A stretch of DNA of 64,000 nucleotides. It comes from Adiantum capillus-veneris. Its lineage: Eukaryota > Streptophyta > Polypodiopsida > Polypodiales > Pteridaceae. The DNA lies in assembly GCA_014529385.2 (NCBI GenBank), contig CM043955.1, positions 151,355,640 through 151,419,639 of the forward strand, in the 5' to 3' direction. This document shows positions 28,081 through 38,884 of this stretch, piece after piece. The notes under the pieces are model-generated. The model searched no databases. It worked only from the letters and a program-made list of their open reading frames with translations, and was not told the origin of the DNA. The translations under genes and the position numbers were made by a program. The stretch's first letter is position 1, and each line of letters opens with the position of its first letter.

Positions 28081-28812
28081 TTGATTTCCTATCCAACTGC
28101 TCCCCTCACTGATTATAAAAGTCCTCGTCTCACTGTATCTATTCTTGGGCACCAGCTATCCGGCGTCATCGTTGATGGTGGATCTGGAATCAATTTGATG
28201 CCCGAATTCACTATGATGGCTTGAGGTGTACAGCCTACCCGACCTGCTCCTTTCACTGTTACATTGCCCGATCAGAGAACAGTCTACCTAGTGGGCATAG
28301 TCGACAAGGTGCCTCTGAAGGTACAAGATTTCACTTTTAACTTGGATTTTGTGGTAGTTAATCTTCCCCAGGTAGAGGGAGGTTATCCCTTGCTGATTGG
28401 TAGGCCATGGTTGCGACATACGAAAGCACTTCACGACTGGGGAAACGACACCATGCGGATACATACTCCTCGATCTCCAATGCAACAAATTCGTCTCGAA
28501 GGAGGTATGGATCTGTTCGTTCAGCATAGCTCTTTGTCAGTAGAGTCCAACCCTGACTTGGAGCAGCCGGTCCCTCCTGATGGGTCCGATGAAGTCTTAC
28601 TGCAGTGGTTAGAAGCTACGTCTTCTATGCCATGCTATGTAGTCTCTCTTCAACCTTTGCCAAGAGATTCACCCTCTCCTCCGGATCCTACACCTGAAGC
28701 TACACCTGAAGCCAATAATCCCAGTCAGCCAAGTGCGCGAGAACCAAGTGGACCGGTCTCTGGTGACCATCCTTCAGAGGGTCCCTTGGTGGAAACCGTC
28801 GGCCTGGGGTGA
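28081..28812 (+). pseudogene. Family D protease and linker
   Basis: In phase with gag, after the TAA at 28078. The protease motif reads IVDGGSGINLM (near 28170), so the usual D-[ST]-G is D-G-G-S. A TGA at 28222 follows, then the domain resumes with LIGRPWLRHTKALHDWG (near 28390). A Pro-rich linker ends at 28812, where the frame moves by one base into pol. Confidence 0.75.
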
Positions 28813-30725
28813 GCCTATAACCCACCATAGAAGGGGGAAAATGTCGCCCTTGCAAGAGTTGGCCAACACCCCAGCTCCTTCCTTAGCCTCTACTCCATTT
28901 GGCTCTCCATCCATGCCGGAGCACTCTGAGGTCTATGAGGATTTACCATTTGCAGAGCTTCCATCAGGATGGTTGCAGGAAGAGTATGCTGATTTCAACA
29001 TTGATGAGACGCCAGCTCATAATGTCCAGAAGCTAACAGAGGGGGCACGGTCTTCTCTCCCTGAGGCAGCCTCGCCCACTGCACCGCTTGACCCAGTCAA
29101 AGAGGTCAACCTAGGCGGCCCTGACAACCATCAGCCCATCTTGTTAGCCACTTGGTTATGGGATCACCCCGCTCTACTCGACCTGGTAATCTCTTTCGTG
29201 CGCTCTTTCAAGGATGTGTTTGCCTGGTCTTACCACGATTTGGAAGGAATCCCAGCAGAGCTAGGAGTCCACACAATTCCTTTGGTGGAGGGGGCTAAGC
29301 CAGTCAGAGGACGGGCAAATCCCAAGTATGTGGAAGCAGTCAAAATCGAGTTGGAAAAAATGCAAGAAGTAGGTATTATTGTACCAGTAAAGCACTCAGA
29401 ATGGTTGTCCCCTATGGTTATTGCCCCAAAGAAGCAGTCCAACAAAATTCGAGTTTGCGTCGACTACCGGGCTCTGAATAAGGTCACAATCCCGGATGGA
29501 TTTCACTGAGAGAGTCCTTGAAGATGTCGCTGGCCATGTATTGTATAGTTTTATGGACGGGTTCAGCGGCTACAATGAGTTAGGAATACATCCTAACGAC
29601 CAAATCAAAACAGCTTTTGTGACTCCCTGGGGTATTTTTATCTACACTAGAATGTCTTTTGGGCTTTAAAATGCACCGTCTTCTTTCAATCGCATAGTAT
29701 ATCTCATCTTTTGTCCTCCGCTTACTGATCACCTTCGCATATTCATGGACGACTTTTCCACCTTCTCGGGTGCTCAATGTTCGACCCCAGTAGAAAATCT
29801 AAAGGAGCATCTTGCACAGCTCTCTGCAGTCTTCCTCAGGTGCAGAGAGGTACGTTTGAAGCTCAATCCGAGTAAGTGTCATTTTTTGGTCACCAAGGGC
29901 ACACAGTTGGGCCATGTGGTGTCTGCTCAAGGTTTAGCACTTGACCCAGAGAAGATAGTGGCCATCTTGAAGTTACCTCCTCCCATAAATCCCAAAGGTG
30001 TTCAGAGCTTTGTGGGCCACACCGGCTATCATCGCAGGTTTATACGTATGTATGCACAGGTGGCTCAACCATTGACCCGGCTCACAAGTGCTGTTGTTCC
30101 CTTCTAGTGGTCAACACCTCAGGCTGAAGCATTTGCATACCTCAAAAAACGCCTCACTGAAGCGCCTATTCTAGTTGCCCCGGATTGGGCCCTACCCTTT
30201 CATGTGCATACAGATGCCAGTCTGCTGGCGGTAGGTGTTGTGCTGACTTAGCCTAGCAAAGAGTTCAACTTGGATCGCCCTGTACATTATGCAAGTCCCC
30301 TGCTCACCAAAGCAGGGTGCAATTGTAGCACCACAGAGTGGGAAGGTTTGGCTATAGTGTAAGCTCTACAAAAATTACGTCACTATTTGCTAGGGGTCCA
30401 CTTCACAATTATTATTGATCACCATGCCTTGCGCTATCTGCTTAATAAGCCACAGGTCGCAGGTCGAGTATGGTTATGGCTCCTCCTATTCCAAGAGTTT
30501 GATTTTGAAGTGGTACTCCGTCCTGGTAAGCATCATGTAATGGCTGACCACCTCTCTCGCATTCACACAGGTGAAGAAGCTACCAGGATTGCGGATGACT
30601 TTCCAGATAGCAGTCTCTGTAAAATCGATACAACACCGGAATGGTACGGGGAGGTCTTACATTTTCTATCTATTGGGCTGTACCCAGAGAAGGCATCTCC
30701 ACTGCAGAAGAGGAGATTCTGTTGA
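28733..30725 (+). pseudogene. Family D reverse transcriptase and RNase H
   Basis: An open part (28733-29509) has VFAWSYHDLEGIP, LSPMVIAPKK and RVCVDYRALNKVTIPDG, then a frameshift near 29505. Continuing in the next frame: SFMDGFSGYNELG, MSFGL followed by a TAA, the active site IFMDDFS (near 29740), KCHFLVTKGTQLGHVVS, a TAG at 30107, RNase H with FHVHTDASLLAVG (near 30200), a TAG at 30250, a TAA at 30361, and HHALRYLLN and MADHLSRIHTG. At least four stops and two shifts disable it. The DGFSGYN form groups it with element C rather than with the chromoviruses. Confidence 0.8.
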
Positions 30726-31892
30726 AGTCCAGGCCTTTCACTCTGATTGGGGGCCAGCTCTACAAATCGGGACCAGATGGTGTTCTGAAGCGTTGTGTCT
30801 CGCCTCATGAGGTAGAGCATATTCTCGAGGATGCCCACAATGGTCCCACTGGTGGCCATTACCCTGGTCACATCACCGCCCAGAAGATTCTACAGAGTGG
30901 TCTATGGTGGCCCTACGTTTTTAAGGATGCAATAGCATATTCTAAGGTTTGTGATGTGTGCCAGCGCTGTGGGCCGAAGCCAACTAAGCAATCCAACCAT
31001 CCTCTGCAGGTCTCGATGGTGTGGCTACCTTTTGAGAGATGGGGCTTGGACTCTGTGGGTCCAATATATCTCCCGGCTCAACCAGGTAATCGCAAATATC
31101 TGCTAGTAGCTACAGACTATGCAACAAAGTGGGAAGAGGTAGTGGCGACAGTAGATTGCACTCGCAATACAATAGCCAAATTTTTATATGAAAATATTTT
31201 ATGCAGATTTGGATGTCCCTTAGAGATCACGAGTGATAGGGACAGTCATTTTGTCAATGACATGATCTTAACTTTGTTGGCCAATTACAAGATTTTTTAT
31301 CGCAAGTGGTGCTCTTATTACCCTAGAGCCAATGGGCAGGCCGAGAGCACCAACAAGGTTCTAATCGCCCTCCTGCGGAAAGCATGTCATCTCCATCCAG
31401 CATCGTGGGCTCAGGCTGTGCACGGCACTGTTTGGGCATATCGCACATCTATCAAAGCAACAACGAATCACAGGCCTTTTCAACTTGCTTTCGGCTTGGA
31501 AGCCATAGCTCCATTTGAGTTCAACTCCGGATCCCCTAGGGTGGGCATGCCGTCTACGCGCAAGTTGGGGCATGGAATGTGCTTCTATATCCCGTCTCAA
31601 CTTATTGGATGAAAGCCGCCGTTTAGCTTCACATGCTCTGCAAGTGGAGCAACTTCGTCGCAAAGCGTGGCATGATCGCCACCTCAGAAAACGGAAAATA
31701 ACACAAGGCACACTGGTGCTACTCTATCAGGCAAAATATTTGAAAAAAGCAAAGAAGCTGGTTCCAGCTTGGCAAGGGCCCTTCGTGGTGGAAGAGATTT
31801 TACCACAGGGGGCAGTCCAGTTAGTCACTCTGGAAGGGGTTCCCTTGCCAGTGGTAAACGGATCAAGGATTAAGTGCTATCACTCGCCCTAA
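30641..31892 (+). CDS. Family D integrase
   Basis: An open frame to 31612 contains the zinc-binding module (HNGPTGGHYPG...CDVCQRCG), then the core with LDSVGPIYLP, ITSDRDSHFV and RANGQAESTNK, which keeps the three acidic residues. A frameshift near 31560-31610 moves the rest (LASHALQVEQLRRKAWHDRH, VLLYQAKYLKKAKKL, WQGPFVVEEILPQGAVQL) into another frame that ends at 31892. The frame starts within the RNase H end; the Met at 30641 is not the real start of a protein. Confidence 0.8.
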
Positions 31893-33286
31893 TTATATAC
31901 ACATCTACTGATGATAGCTATCCGAACACCATATGATTATTCCCTCCTCAATTTGGTATTTCTCCCTGGCTTACCATTTTCCCCTCTTCTCAAATCTTCC
32001 TCATAAAAGCTCTTATCTGTCAAAACTCCCCTTGTTTCAATGTATGCATCAATTAATGTTGTTCTATTTCTCTTGTTCTGTCTCTGTCTCTGCTCCCCCT
32101 CTGTAATTTCCGAGATTCAAGTCTCATCGAATAGATCTTTGGTTTATTGGATATTGTTCGATGATTAGACCAACTCAACTGCATCTCTCTTTTCTGTCTC
32201 TAATTTTTACAAGCACTCTCTCACCATCAAACCTCTCTTTGCCTTCTGGGACTATCTCTTATAAAAGACTCCTCAAATTGATTCTGTAATGATGTTTTCC
32301 TCCTGTTAATTAGAGTCCGTTCTGGTTAATAAACCCCATAGCCGAAAAATAGCCGAAAAGATAAGGCCTAAATCGTTATTCTCTATCTCTAACAGCATTT
32401 ATATCTGGCTCTCTATCTAGGCCTTGTTCTTTCTTTTCCCCCGCACTGTTCTTGCTTACTGAGCCCCTTGTCATCTCTTAACCTGCCCCACTTTCTCTCC
32501 TCCTACAGAGTTCCCATCCTGAACATGCTTGAATGCGTCTTTTTGCCATGTCTCAAGTTCTATATCACCTAAAAATGCCTCGTAGACATCCACATGGACC
32601 TCTTCTTTCGATAAATTGGCACTTCGCATCTGCTGCCCACCACTTTCCTTACATTTTCAATAAGCCTCATCTCATACCTGCTTTTTGTCTGCTTTTTGTT
32701 GACCTGACAGCCCCTTGCCCCTCCAGCTCTCGCCCTAGCCCTCGCCTTCGACCTTCCCCTGTCGACCCCTCTCCAGCATTCGCCCTCGCCCCACCCCCTA
32801 TCGACCCCTCGCTCAGCCCTGCAACATTCGCCACATCCCTTATAATTCGCCCCAGCCTACCCTTGTAGAATTCGCCCCTACCCTATTTGGTTTGGATTCG
32901 CCTCTGCCCTTTTGGATTCGCCCCTACCCATTTTCCTCTCAGCCCAATCAAATTCGCCCCAGCCCAATCAAATTCGCCAGCCTAATCAAATCCGCCCAGG
33001 CCCAGGGCCAGGCCCAATCAAATTCGCCACAATCAAATTCGCATAAGCCTTATTCAATTCGCCCAAATAACTTACTGCCCACAGCCTAACTTCATTCGCC
33101 TATTACCCCTTGAATCGCCCCTATACCCAATCCTTAGTCGAATCTCTCGCCAGCCCCACCCTAATTCGCCCCAGCTTCCCCTCTGCCTAGCCCAATACGC
33201 CTTGGTCTGCATCTGTCTAATCGTGGTGCTTTTCCATCACTTGGTCTACTCAACTGCTCACTGTCTATCATCCACCCGACCTCACC
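31893..33286 (+). mobile_element. Spacer between pol and the third frame of family D, 1.4 kb
   Basis: No frame here looks like a known domain. The first 600 bases are pyrimidine-rich (many CTCT and TTTCC runs). The region 32820-33190 is a degenerate AATTCGCC repeat. A splice acceptor near the end could produce a subgenomic RNA for the third frame, as in env-like gypsy elements; that is inference only. Confidence 0.5.
32820..33190 (+). repeat. Degenerate ATTCGCCCCAGCC minisatellite
   Basis: The words AATTCGCC, CCCAATCAAATTCGCC and ATTCGCCCCTACCC recur at about twenty positions in 370 bases. The unit is roughly 17-25 bp and irregular. Confidence 0.7.
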
Positions 33287-34198
33287 ATGGCAAGAGGTAA
33301 CAAGCAACAGGAGAAACAGCCAGAAGGAAGTAGCAAGAGAAAGGTAGAGTTGAAGAAGAGGAAAGCTCTGGTTGCAGAATCAGAGAGCGAAGCAGAGAAG
33401 GTATCTGCAAGCAGCAGCCATGGCATAGATGACTTTACCTCCAGTGACCCAAGTGATGAGAGCTACAAAGCAGACTCAGCAGCATCTGATGATTCATATG
33501 TAAATTCCGAGTCAAGTGCTTCCAGTGATCAGGACGAACATTCAAAAGTGGCTCAGAAGAAAGAAAAGCAGCCAATCATCACTCATGAAATCAAGAGGCT
33601 TGCTTCTTCAAAATATCGCACAGCATTCTCATTAAATTTTCATATGCAGCAACTTCGACCATCTCTCAGTGAGGTGCTTTCGACTGCTCAGCTACGGACT
33701 CTGGGCCTCACAGCATTGGCTGATGCAGATTTACCTGATACGGTTCCAGCAGAGCTGATACATCAACTGTTGAAAGACTTTCCAAAGGTCCGGGGCCACA
33801 AGCTAACAGCTACAAGGCTTGGCCATGCCATGGGTATGACCAACTTTCCAGCTGTGAAGTCTACTACTCGCACTTTCTCCTTGCTGTCCAAGGATGCGAC
33901 AATTCAAGCATGTCAAGAGCTATTGAGTTCGGATTATGAGCGCAACAGACGGCTTCTCGCAATCTTCAGGTATTACTTTCTGGCTCGAGATGCGAAAGAA
34001 GACAAGGAAAAAACTGATCTTCTCACTACATTCTCACACTGCGACGGGCTATACTGTTTAATCCACACTATCCCTTGTGGATTCCAGCAGATTCTCTTCA
34101 GCTCTTTGCAGACTAGGGCTAAAAGATTTCGGGCCCAAGTGCAGTTTGTGCAGTTAAGTTTTAAATGTTTGCGGCACCTCTCTTGGCATGGGTCATAA
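33287..34198 (+). CDS. Family D third frame, N-terminal part (env-position protein)
   Basis: A 303-codon frame starts MARGNKQQEKQPEG. The first ~100 residues are charged and Ser-rich (basic, then acidic: SDPSDESYKADSAASDDSY), followed by a folded-looking part with MQQLRPSLSEVLSTAQLRTL, LIHQLLKDFPKVRGHKLTAT, NRRLLAIFRYYFLARD and LYCLIHTIPCGFQQILF. I see no signal peptide or clear membrane segment. It lies where env-like frames lie in Athila/SIRE-type elements, and the pattern weakly recalls plant retrotransposon ORF1 or 'putative plant transposon' proteins. The function is unknown. The frame appears to shift near 34150-34190 into the next one. Confidence 0.6.
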   Translation: MARGNKQQEKQPEGSSKRKVELKKRKALVAESESEAEKVSASSSHGIDDFTSSDPSDESYKADSAASDDSYVNSESSASSDQDEHSKVAQKKEKQPIITHEIKRLASSKYRTAFSLNFHMQQLRPSLSEVLSTAQLRTLGLTALADADLPDTVPAELIHQLLKDFPKVRGHKLTATRLGHAMGMTNFPAVKSTTRTFSLLSKDATIQACQELLSSDYERNRRLLAIFRYYFLARDAKEDKEKTDLLTTFSHCDGLYCLIHTIPCGFQQILFSSLQTRAKRFRAQVQFVQLSFKCLRHLSWHGS

Positions 34199-35429
34199 AC
34201 ATACCTATCAACCCAAATGAAGTGGATGAGGAGCAGGGAACTTCGAAAGGGAAAAGGAAAACCGTGAGCATGCAGGTTGACCCCACAATCACCAAGAAAA
34301 AGAAGATCAAGGCGAAAGTGGTGAAGGATACAGTGAAGTCTCTACTCTCCTTGCGAGTTTCTGAGAGCCAGCAGACTAGGGTACATTTTCAGCGTCACAC
34401 GTCCACTTCTATCCCTAATTCTGTTGTGCCGGTGCCAGTGCCTACTGCCGCTCCTTAGGACAGGATGGTCACTTCACCCATACAGGATCCTCTTCCTTCT
34501 TCTCCCATCTTCACTCATACACCGATCAACATATCTCTCTCTCTCCACCTACAACAACAATCTTAGAGGCACCTACTACACCAGTTGTACCTACTTCTAG
34601 CTCGCCGGCTGTGCCACATGTGTGCCCTCCAGCATCACATGCATCTGAGGGATCTTCAGGTATGGCCGACTCCACTTCTCTGTTTCAGCTTTCAGAAAAG
34701 TTACTTCAGGACTCCAGAGCTGCTATTGCAACCATCGAGCTAGGCGCAGAGCAGCTAGCTGCAACGCACGAGCGTCACTCCGCCACATACGCAGCTATGG
34801 AGGGATCTCTGCGAGTTGCAGAGAGTGCCATCGCAGATCGAGATGCAACGATTTTTGCACTACAGCAAGCATTGAAGATAAAGTCAAGGATTATTGATGA
34901 CCTAAAAGCACAGGTGCAGGGATTGCAAGAAATGCTTATGTATGGTAACAGGCCTTCCGAGGCTCCTGTGGGATATGGATGGACTAGGCCAGGGATATAG
35001 GTCCAGAATCCAGCAGGCTTTGCAGCATCAGCAGGTCCCTGTCAGCCCTCTCAGCAGTTCATGGGACACTACCCAGCTGGTCCCTCTCAGCCCTCTCAGC
35101 AGTTCATGGGACACTACCCACAGCCCCAGTTCCAGTACTTTACTCAGCAAGGGTCTCAAGACCAGATGCCACCCATGCAAAGCCAGAGTGTTCCTTTCTG
35201 TGACGGTGTTGCTAGTGCACACCGCCATGGTTGTGTTACTAGGCGTCCGGAGTTCACTTCAGGGCAGGTGCTTCCATCCGCTGTGCAACAGATGGCTGCT
35301 CAAACCACAGGAAGCCAGGTTATGCAGAGCACAGTCCAGCAACCGCATCGTTACACAATCGATTTGATGGCTCCTCCCGATCCGGATACTTCTGGGGCAG
35401 CAGTGGCGACGACACTTTCCCTTGGATGA
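34165..35429 (+). pseudogene. Family D third frame, C-terminal part with coiled coil and PQ-rich tail
   Basis: Three open pieces in different phases (34165-34458, 34611-35000, 35061-35429) continue the third frame. They show a Lys-rich stretch (KKKKIKAKVVKD), a helical coiled-coil region (SEKLLQDSRAAIATIELGAE, ATYAAMEGSLRVAESAIADR, DDLKAQVQGLQEML), a 48-bp coding repeat at 35034-35120 (PSQPSQQFMGHYP twice) and a Gln/Pro-rich end (LMAPPDPDTSGAAVATTL). Diverged copies lie at 24203-25329 (minus) and 59151-60215 (plus), so it is a fixed part of this family. Confidence 0.6.
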
Positions 35430-35537
35430 CAGGACTGTGCTCTTGCCCCACCTTTCATTGTACATAGAGTTACTTTTGGAGTTTCATTCAGTGTTTGGCT
35501 CACCGAGACGGTGACCAGTCTTTTGGCAGGCAACCTG

Positions 35538-36086
35538 TAGCAGGCTACAGTGTCACTGCTACAAGACACAGTTACAGTTAGTACAATTGGTCTGGTCTGT
35601 TCACACTGGACAGAAACTCTGGGCAGTGACACGTGGCAGGGATACGGATGGTGGCCTAGTGGACATGTGGCCAGGTCACACTTAGCTGGCTGACATTTAT
35701 GAGCCGTTGGTGGCTCTTTATGATTGTATATATGAGTAGTAGCCGTTGAGTCATGAGGATTATCTTGTACGTAGTCGTCTTGGTAGCGAGTCTTACACAG
35801 AGCACTGCTTCACCATCCCTGCACATCTGAGCCTCGACACCCCATTTGTACCTGTGAGTCCTGGGCTAGAGCTGAGTGTGCTGCCACGCCAGAGTCTGTA
35901 CATGGTTCTTTGAGCTAGTCGAGTCCACATGTTCTGGTCCACTGTTGTGTCTCTGTTGTTATCCATTGTTCCTGTGTTTCATTCTGTTTGAGAGAGTTTC
36001 CATTTGTTTGAGTGAGATTGTCACGCACATTGCATTGAGGGGCACCCACACTGTAGAGAGCACGACACATTATCCGCGCTACACAC
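35538..36086 (+). repeat. LTR-D, 3' LTR of the plus-strand family D element
   Basis: It begins TGTAGCAGGCTACAGTG and ends CCGCGCTACA, 549 bp. A TATA-like TGTATATATGAG lies near 35726, preceded by a GAGCC...GGCTC hairpin. The last 296 bp match the truncated 5' LTR at 25330-25625. The 146 bases after it (36087-36232) hold no recognised feature. Confidence 0.85.
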
Positions 36087-36232
36087 ATGCACAGTGTCCA
36101 TTCACTTTGTTTATGATCATTGCACTCTCTCATTAAGAACGGAACGCTCTCCCTTCCATAAGAACAAAAAAAGGAACCTTGAGCACATTATGGAGCACAC
36201 TACATCATGAGTTCTGCAAAAGTCTCCTTTGG

Positions 36233-36740
36233 CTAGAGCACCATGTTGGCCAACTGATCCAAAACCTTTTCCTGGTAGTCGCCTGGCCTGAATGCTACAC
36301 AAGTTGCCCAAGTTGCAAAATAGTTCTCTGTAAACTGATTGTACCACTTGTCTGCTAAGCCATCCAAGGTAGATTGGAAGAGTACCAGATCACGACCTCT
36401 ATAGAGAGATACAAACCTCCTTGCATGGTCGTCTGCATCTTTTGAGGAGGGTCCCTTGAAGGTAGGAAACTTGATGTTTACCTTGGCCAAAACATTGGTC
36501 AACGCCTCCATGGCCTTTTGCTCAGGGGCCGGTTGCTCAATAGCTTGCTGTAACAAAATAGGGGAGAGCTTTACTAGGGAAGGTGACCTGGAGGATGTAG
36601 AACGATGCAACAAGTGGAGGTATGGGTGACGAGGTTGGTGGACTTCTACTAGGTACCAAGGGTTTACGTCTTTTGTTGTAGTACTTCAGAGGACTCAATA
36701 GTGCGCTTTGACGCTCAAATGACCGCCTTGTATGTGTCAT
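36233..36740 (-). pseudogene. Family D gag fragment
   Basis: On the minus strand it repeats the start of the gag at 25993 (MTHTRRSFERQSALLSPLKY), then, after a shift, KFPTFKGPSSKDADDHARRF and LADKWYNQF. It stops at ~36233, so only ~500 bases of the internal region remain of this copy. The leader (36741-37062) has GGTCTAG-type repeats like the plus copy. Confidence 0.8.
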
Positions 36741-37062
36741 GCAGTGACCACAAACCCAACCAAACCTTGGGCAAGAAGACCTTTAACTGGCTGAATGAAC
36801 ACATGTCTAGACCAGGCCAATTGGCTAGATCACTTGGTCCAAGACCAGGGCAAGTGACTAGACCACCTAGCTGGACCAGGGACGAGGAAGGCTAGACCAG
36901 GGAGGAGGGCTTGGTTGGACGAAGGCTAGACCAGGGACGAGGACTCAGTTGGACGAAGGCGAGAGAGGACAAGACCAAAGGGCGAGTAGAGTAAGCTGTC
37001 CAGGGTGGAAAGCCAGCTAGCTCCTCGATTTGCACCTCAACAAAGAGTGAGACTTCAGTTGA

Positions 37063-37081
37063 GGTCCCATCGTGATCGCCA
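37063..37081 (-). other. Probable primer-binding site of the minus family D copy
   Basis: The minus strand reads TGGCGATCACGATGGGACC, 13 bases inside the LTR end, as in the plus-strand copy. Confidence 0.6.
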
Positions 37082-37094
37082 AAAATGAGAGCAC

Positions 37095-37662
37095 CTATAG
37101 CGTGGATAGTGTGTCGTGCTCTCTACAATGGGTGCTCCTCAGTGCAATGTGCGTGACATCTCACTCAAAGAGACTGAAAACAAAGGAACAATAGATAACA
37201 ACTGATCACGCAGACCAGAACATAGGACTCAACAGCAGACCAGAACATAGGACTCGACTATCTTAAAGAACCGTCAGAGACTCCAGCGTGGCAGCACACT
37301 CAGCTCCAGCCCAGGACTCACAAGTACAATGGGTGTGTCGAGGCTGAGATGTGCAGGGATGTGCAGACGTGCAATGTGTCTAGACTCGCTACTCTAGACG
37401 ATGACGTAAAGATGATAAGTGATGACCCAACCGCTACTACTCATATATACAACCATAAAGAGCCACCAACGACTCATAAATGTCAGCATCTAAGTCTATT
37501 TTCACTGAGTGGCGGTGGTGACCTGTCCACGATGTCCACTAGACCACCGTATCCCTGCCACGTGTCACTGCCCAACGAGTCCATTCAGTGTGAACCAGAC
37601 CAGACCAAAGTCCAACTGTGCTAATTGTGTGTCCTGTGAAAGTGACACTGTAGCTTGCTACA
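37095..37662 (-). repeat. LTR-D, 5' LTR of the minus family D copy
   Basis: On the minus strand it starts TGTAGCAAGCTACAGTG and ends near CCACGCTATA (TA for CA), ~568 bp. It is homologous along its length to 35538-36086. Upstream it abuts a chromovirus integrase scrap. Confidence 0.8.
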
Positions 37663-37675
37663 CCACTTGCCCTTG

Positions 37676-37815
37676 TTATCTGACACAACATTTTAGCAGA
37701 TCTAAGATTGTAGAATTAGCCTCTTCTGACTGTCCATCAGTTTGTGGATGAAACGAAGACGGGAACTTGAGCGTAGTGCCCATGTTCTCAAACAATCCTA
37801 AAAAGGCAGAAAAAG
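37676..37815 (-). pseudogene. Chromovirus integrase scrap
   Basis: The minus strand encodes FPSSFHPQTDGQSEEANSTI preceded by FLGLFENMGTTLKF, the part of the integrase core that carries the catalytic Glu. Only ~45 codons are present, joined directly to LINE sequence at about 37816. Confidence 0.75.
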
Positions 37816-37817
37816 CA

Positions 37818-38365
37818 TTATGTTGAAATGTATACCCCGAAAGATGAGGATGTAAGAGGGTCCACAGGTCCAACATTCGTGTACATGCCACAAGATTCAT
37901 CCAAGCTTGCAATTCTATGCTTAACATGTGTGGTGTTATCAGATGAAGCCGGCGCATTGTTGAAATCACCACAAAGCAACACATTGGAAAGCCATGGATA
38001 AGAAGATATCTCACGCCACAAATAGCTCATTGTCTTGAGGTAGTGTGCGCATAAACACCACCAAATTCATAAATCTGACCATTGATTGTACATTGGACCA
38101 CCATCGAACGACCCGCCGGATCATTATACGCTAGAATTGGCTGCAACTCATGCCTAACCTTATTGAGAACACCCAAAAAGCCCAACGAACCAGCATATGC
38201 TATCGAGTATCCCGCAAAATACGAGCATTGCCTAGCATAATCATGTTGATTATGCTCTTGCAAAACCACAATGTCAACCTTACATGTATGTAGATAGTTC
38301 CGGGTTAGTCTCCACTTATCAAGGTTACATAACTCACGCACATTATATGAATGCATTTTACACAA
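37818..38365 (-). pseudogene. LINE-1 endonuclease fragment
   Basis: The minus strand holds the start of an APE-type endonuclease of an L1-type LINE: NVRELCNLDKWRLTRNYL, VDIVVLQEHNQ and, in a second phase, VLLCGDFNNAPASSD. These motifs carry the Asn, Glu and Asp of the active site. A frameshift lies near 38030. RT is missing, since the copy ends at the integrase scrap (37815). Confidence 0.8.
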
Positions 38366-38734
38366 CTATGCATTTAAGGGATATGTACAGAGGCAAAATA
38401 AGGATGGGACTAAGTTGACGTGCCCATAAGCACATCGACATTAACAGCCCGCGACTCAACCACAGTATTTTGCATGCCTGTCTCAGGGGCAACTAAACTA
38501 TCATGTCAACCTTACATGTATGTAGATAGTTCCAGGTTAGTCTCCACTTATCAAGGTTACATAACTCACGCACATTATATGAATGCATTTTACACAACTA
38601 TGCATTTAAGGGATATGTACAGAGGCAAAATAAGGATGGGACTAAGTTGACGTGCCCATAAGCACATCGACATTAACAGCCCGTGACTCAACCACAGTAT
38701 TTTGCATGCCTGTCTCAGGGGCAACTAAACTATC
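38271..38734. repeat. Tandem duplication, two 232-bp copies
   Basis: The unit starting ATGTCAACCTTACATGTATG occurs at 38271 and 38503 with about two base differences. It covers the start of the endonuclease frame and its upstream sequence, so the duplication took place after the LINE inserted and is recent. Confidence 0.9.
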
Positions 38735-38884
38735 AGATTCTTAAAAAGTCCCATGAACCACTGCATCCCTGTAAGAGTGCACCACCTTATTCCATGCATT
38801 AGCAAGAGTGCGATTATCGTTACGAGGAAGGGGTTTTTGTCCAGCAGATTTAACCTCTGGAGGTACATAATTACGAGAAGAAAG

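Noticed and set aside
25993-31892. Possible endogenous pararetrovirus (caulimovirus)
   Set aside because: An integrase, LTRs and gypsy domain order are present and no movement-protein frame is seen, so it is a Ty3/gypsy element.
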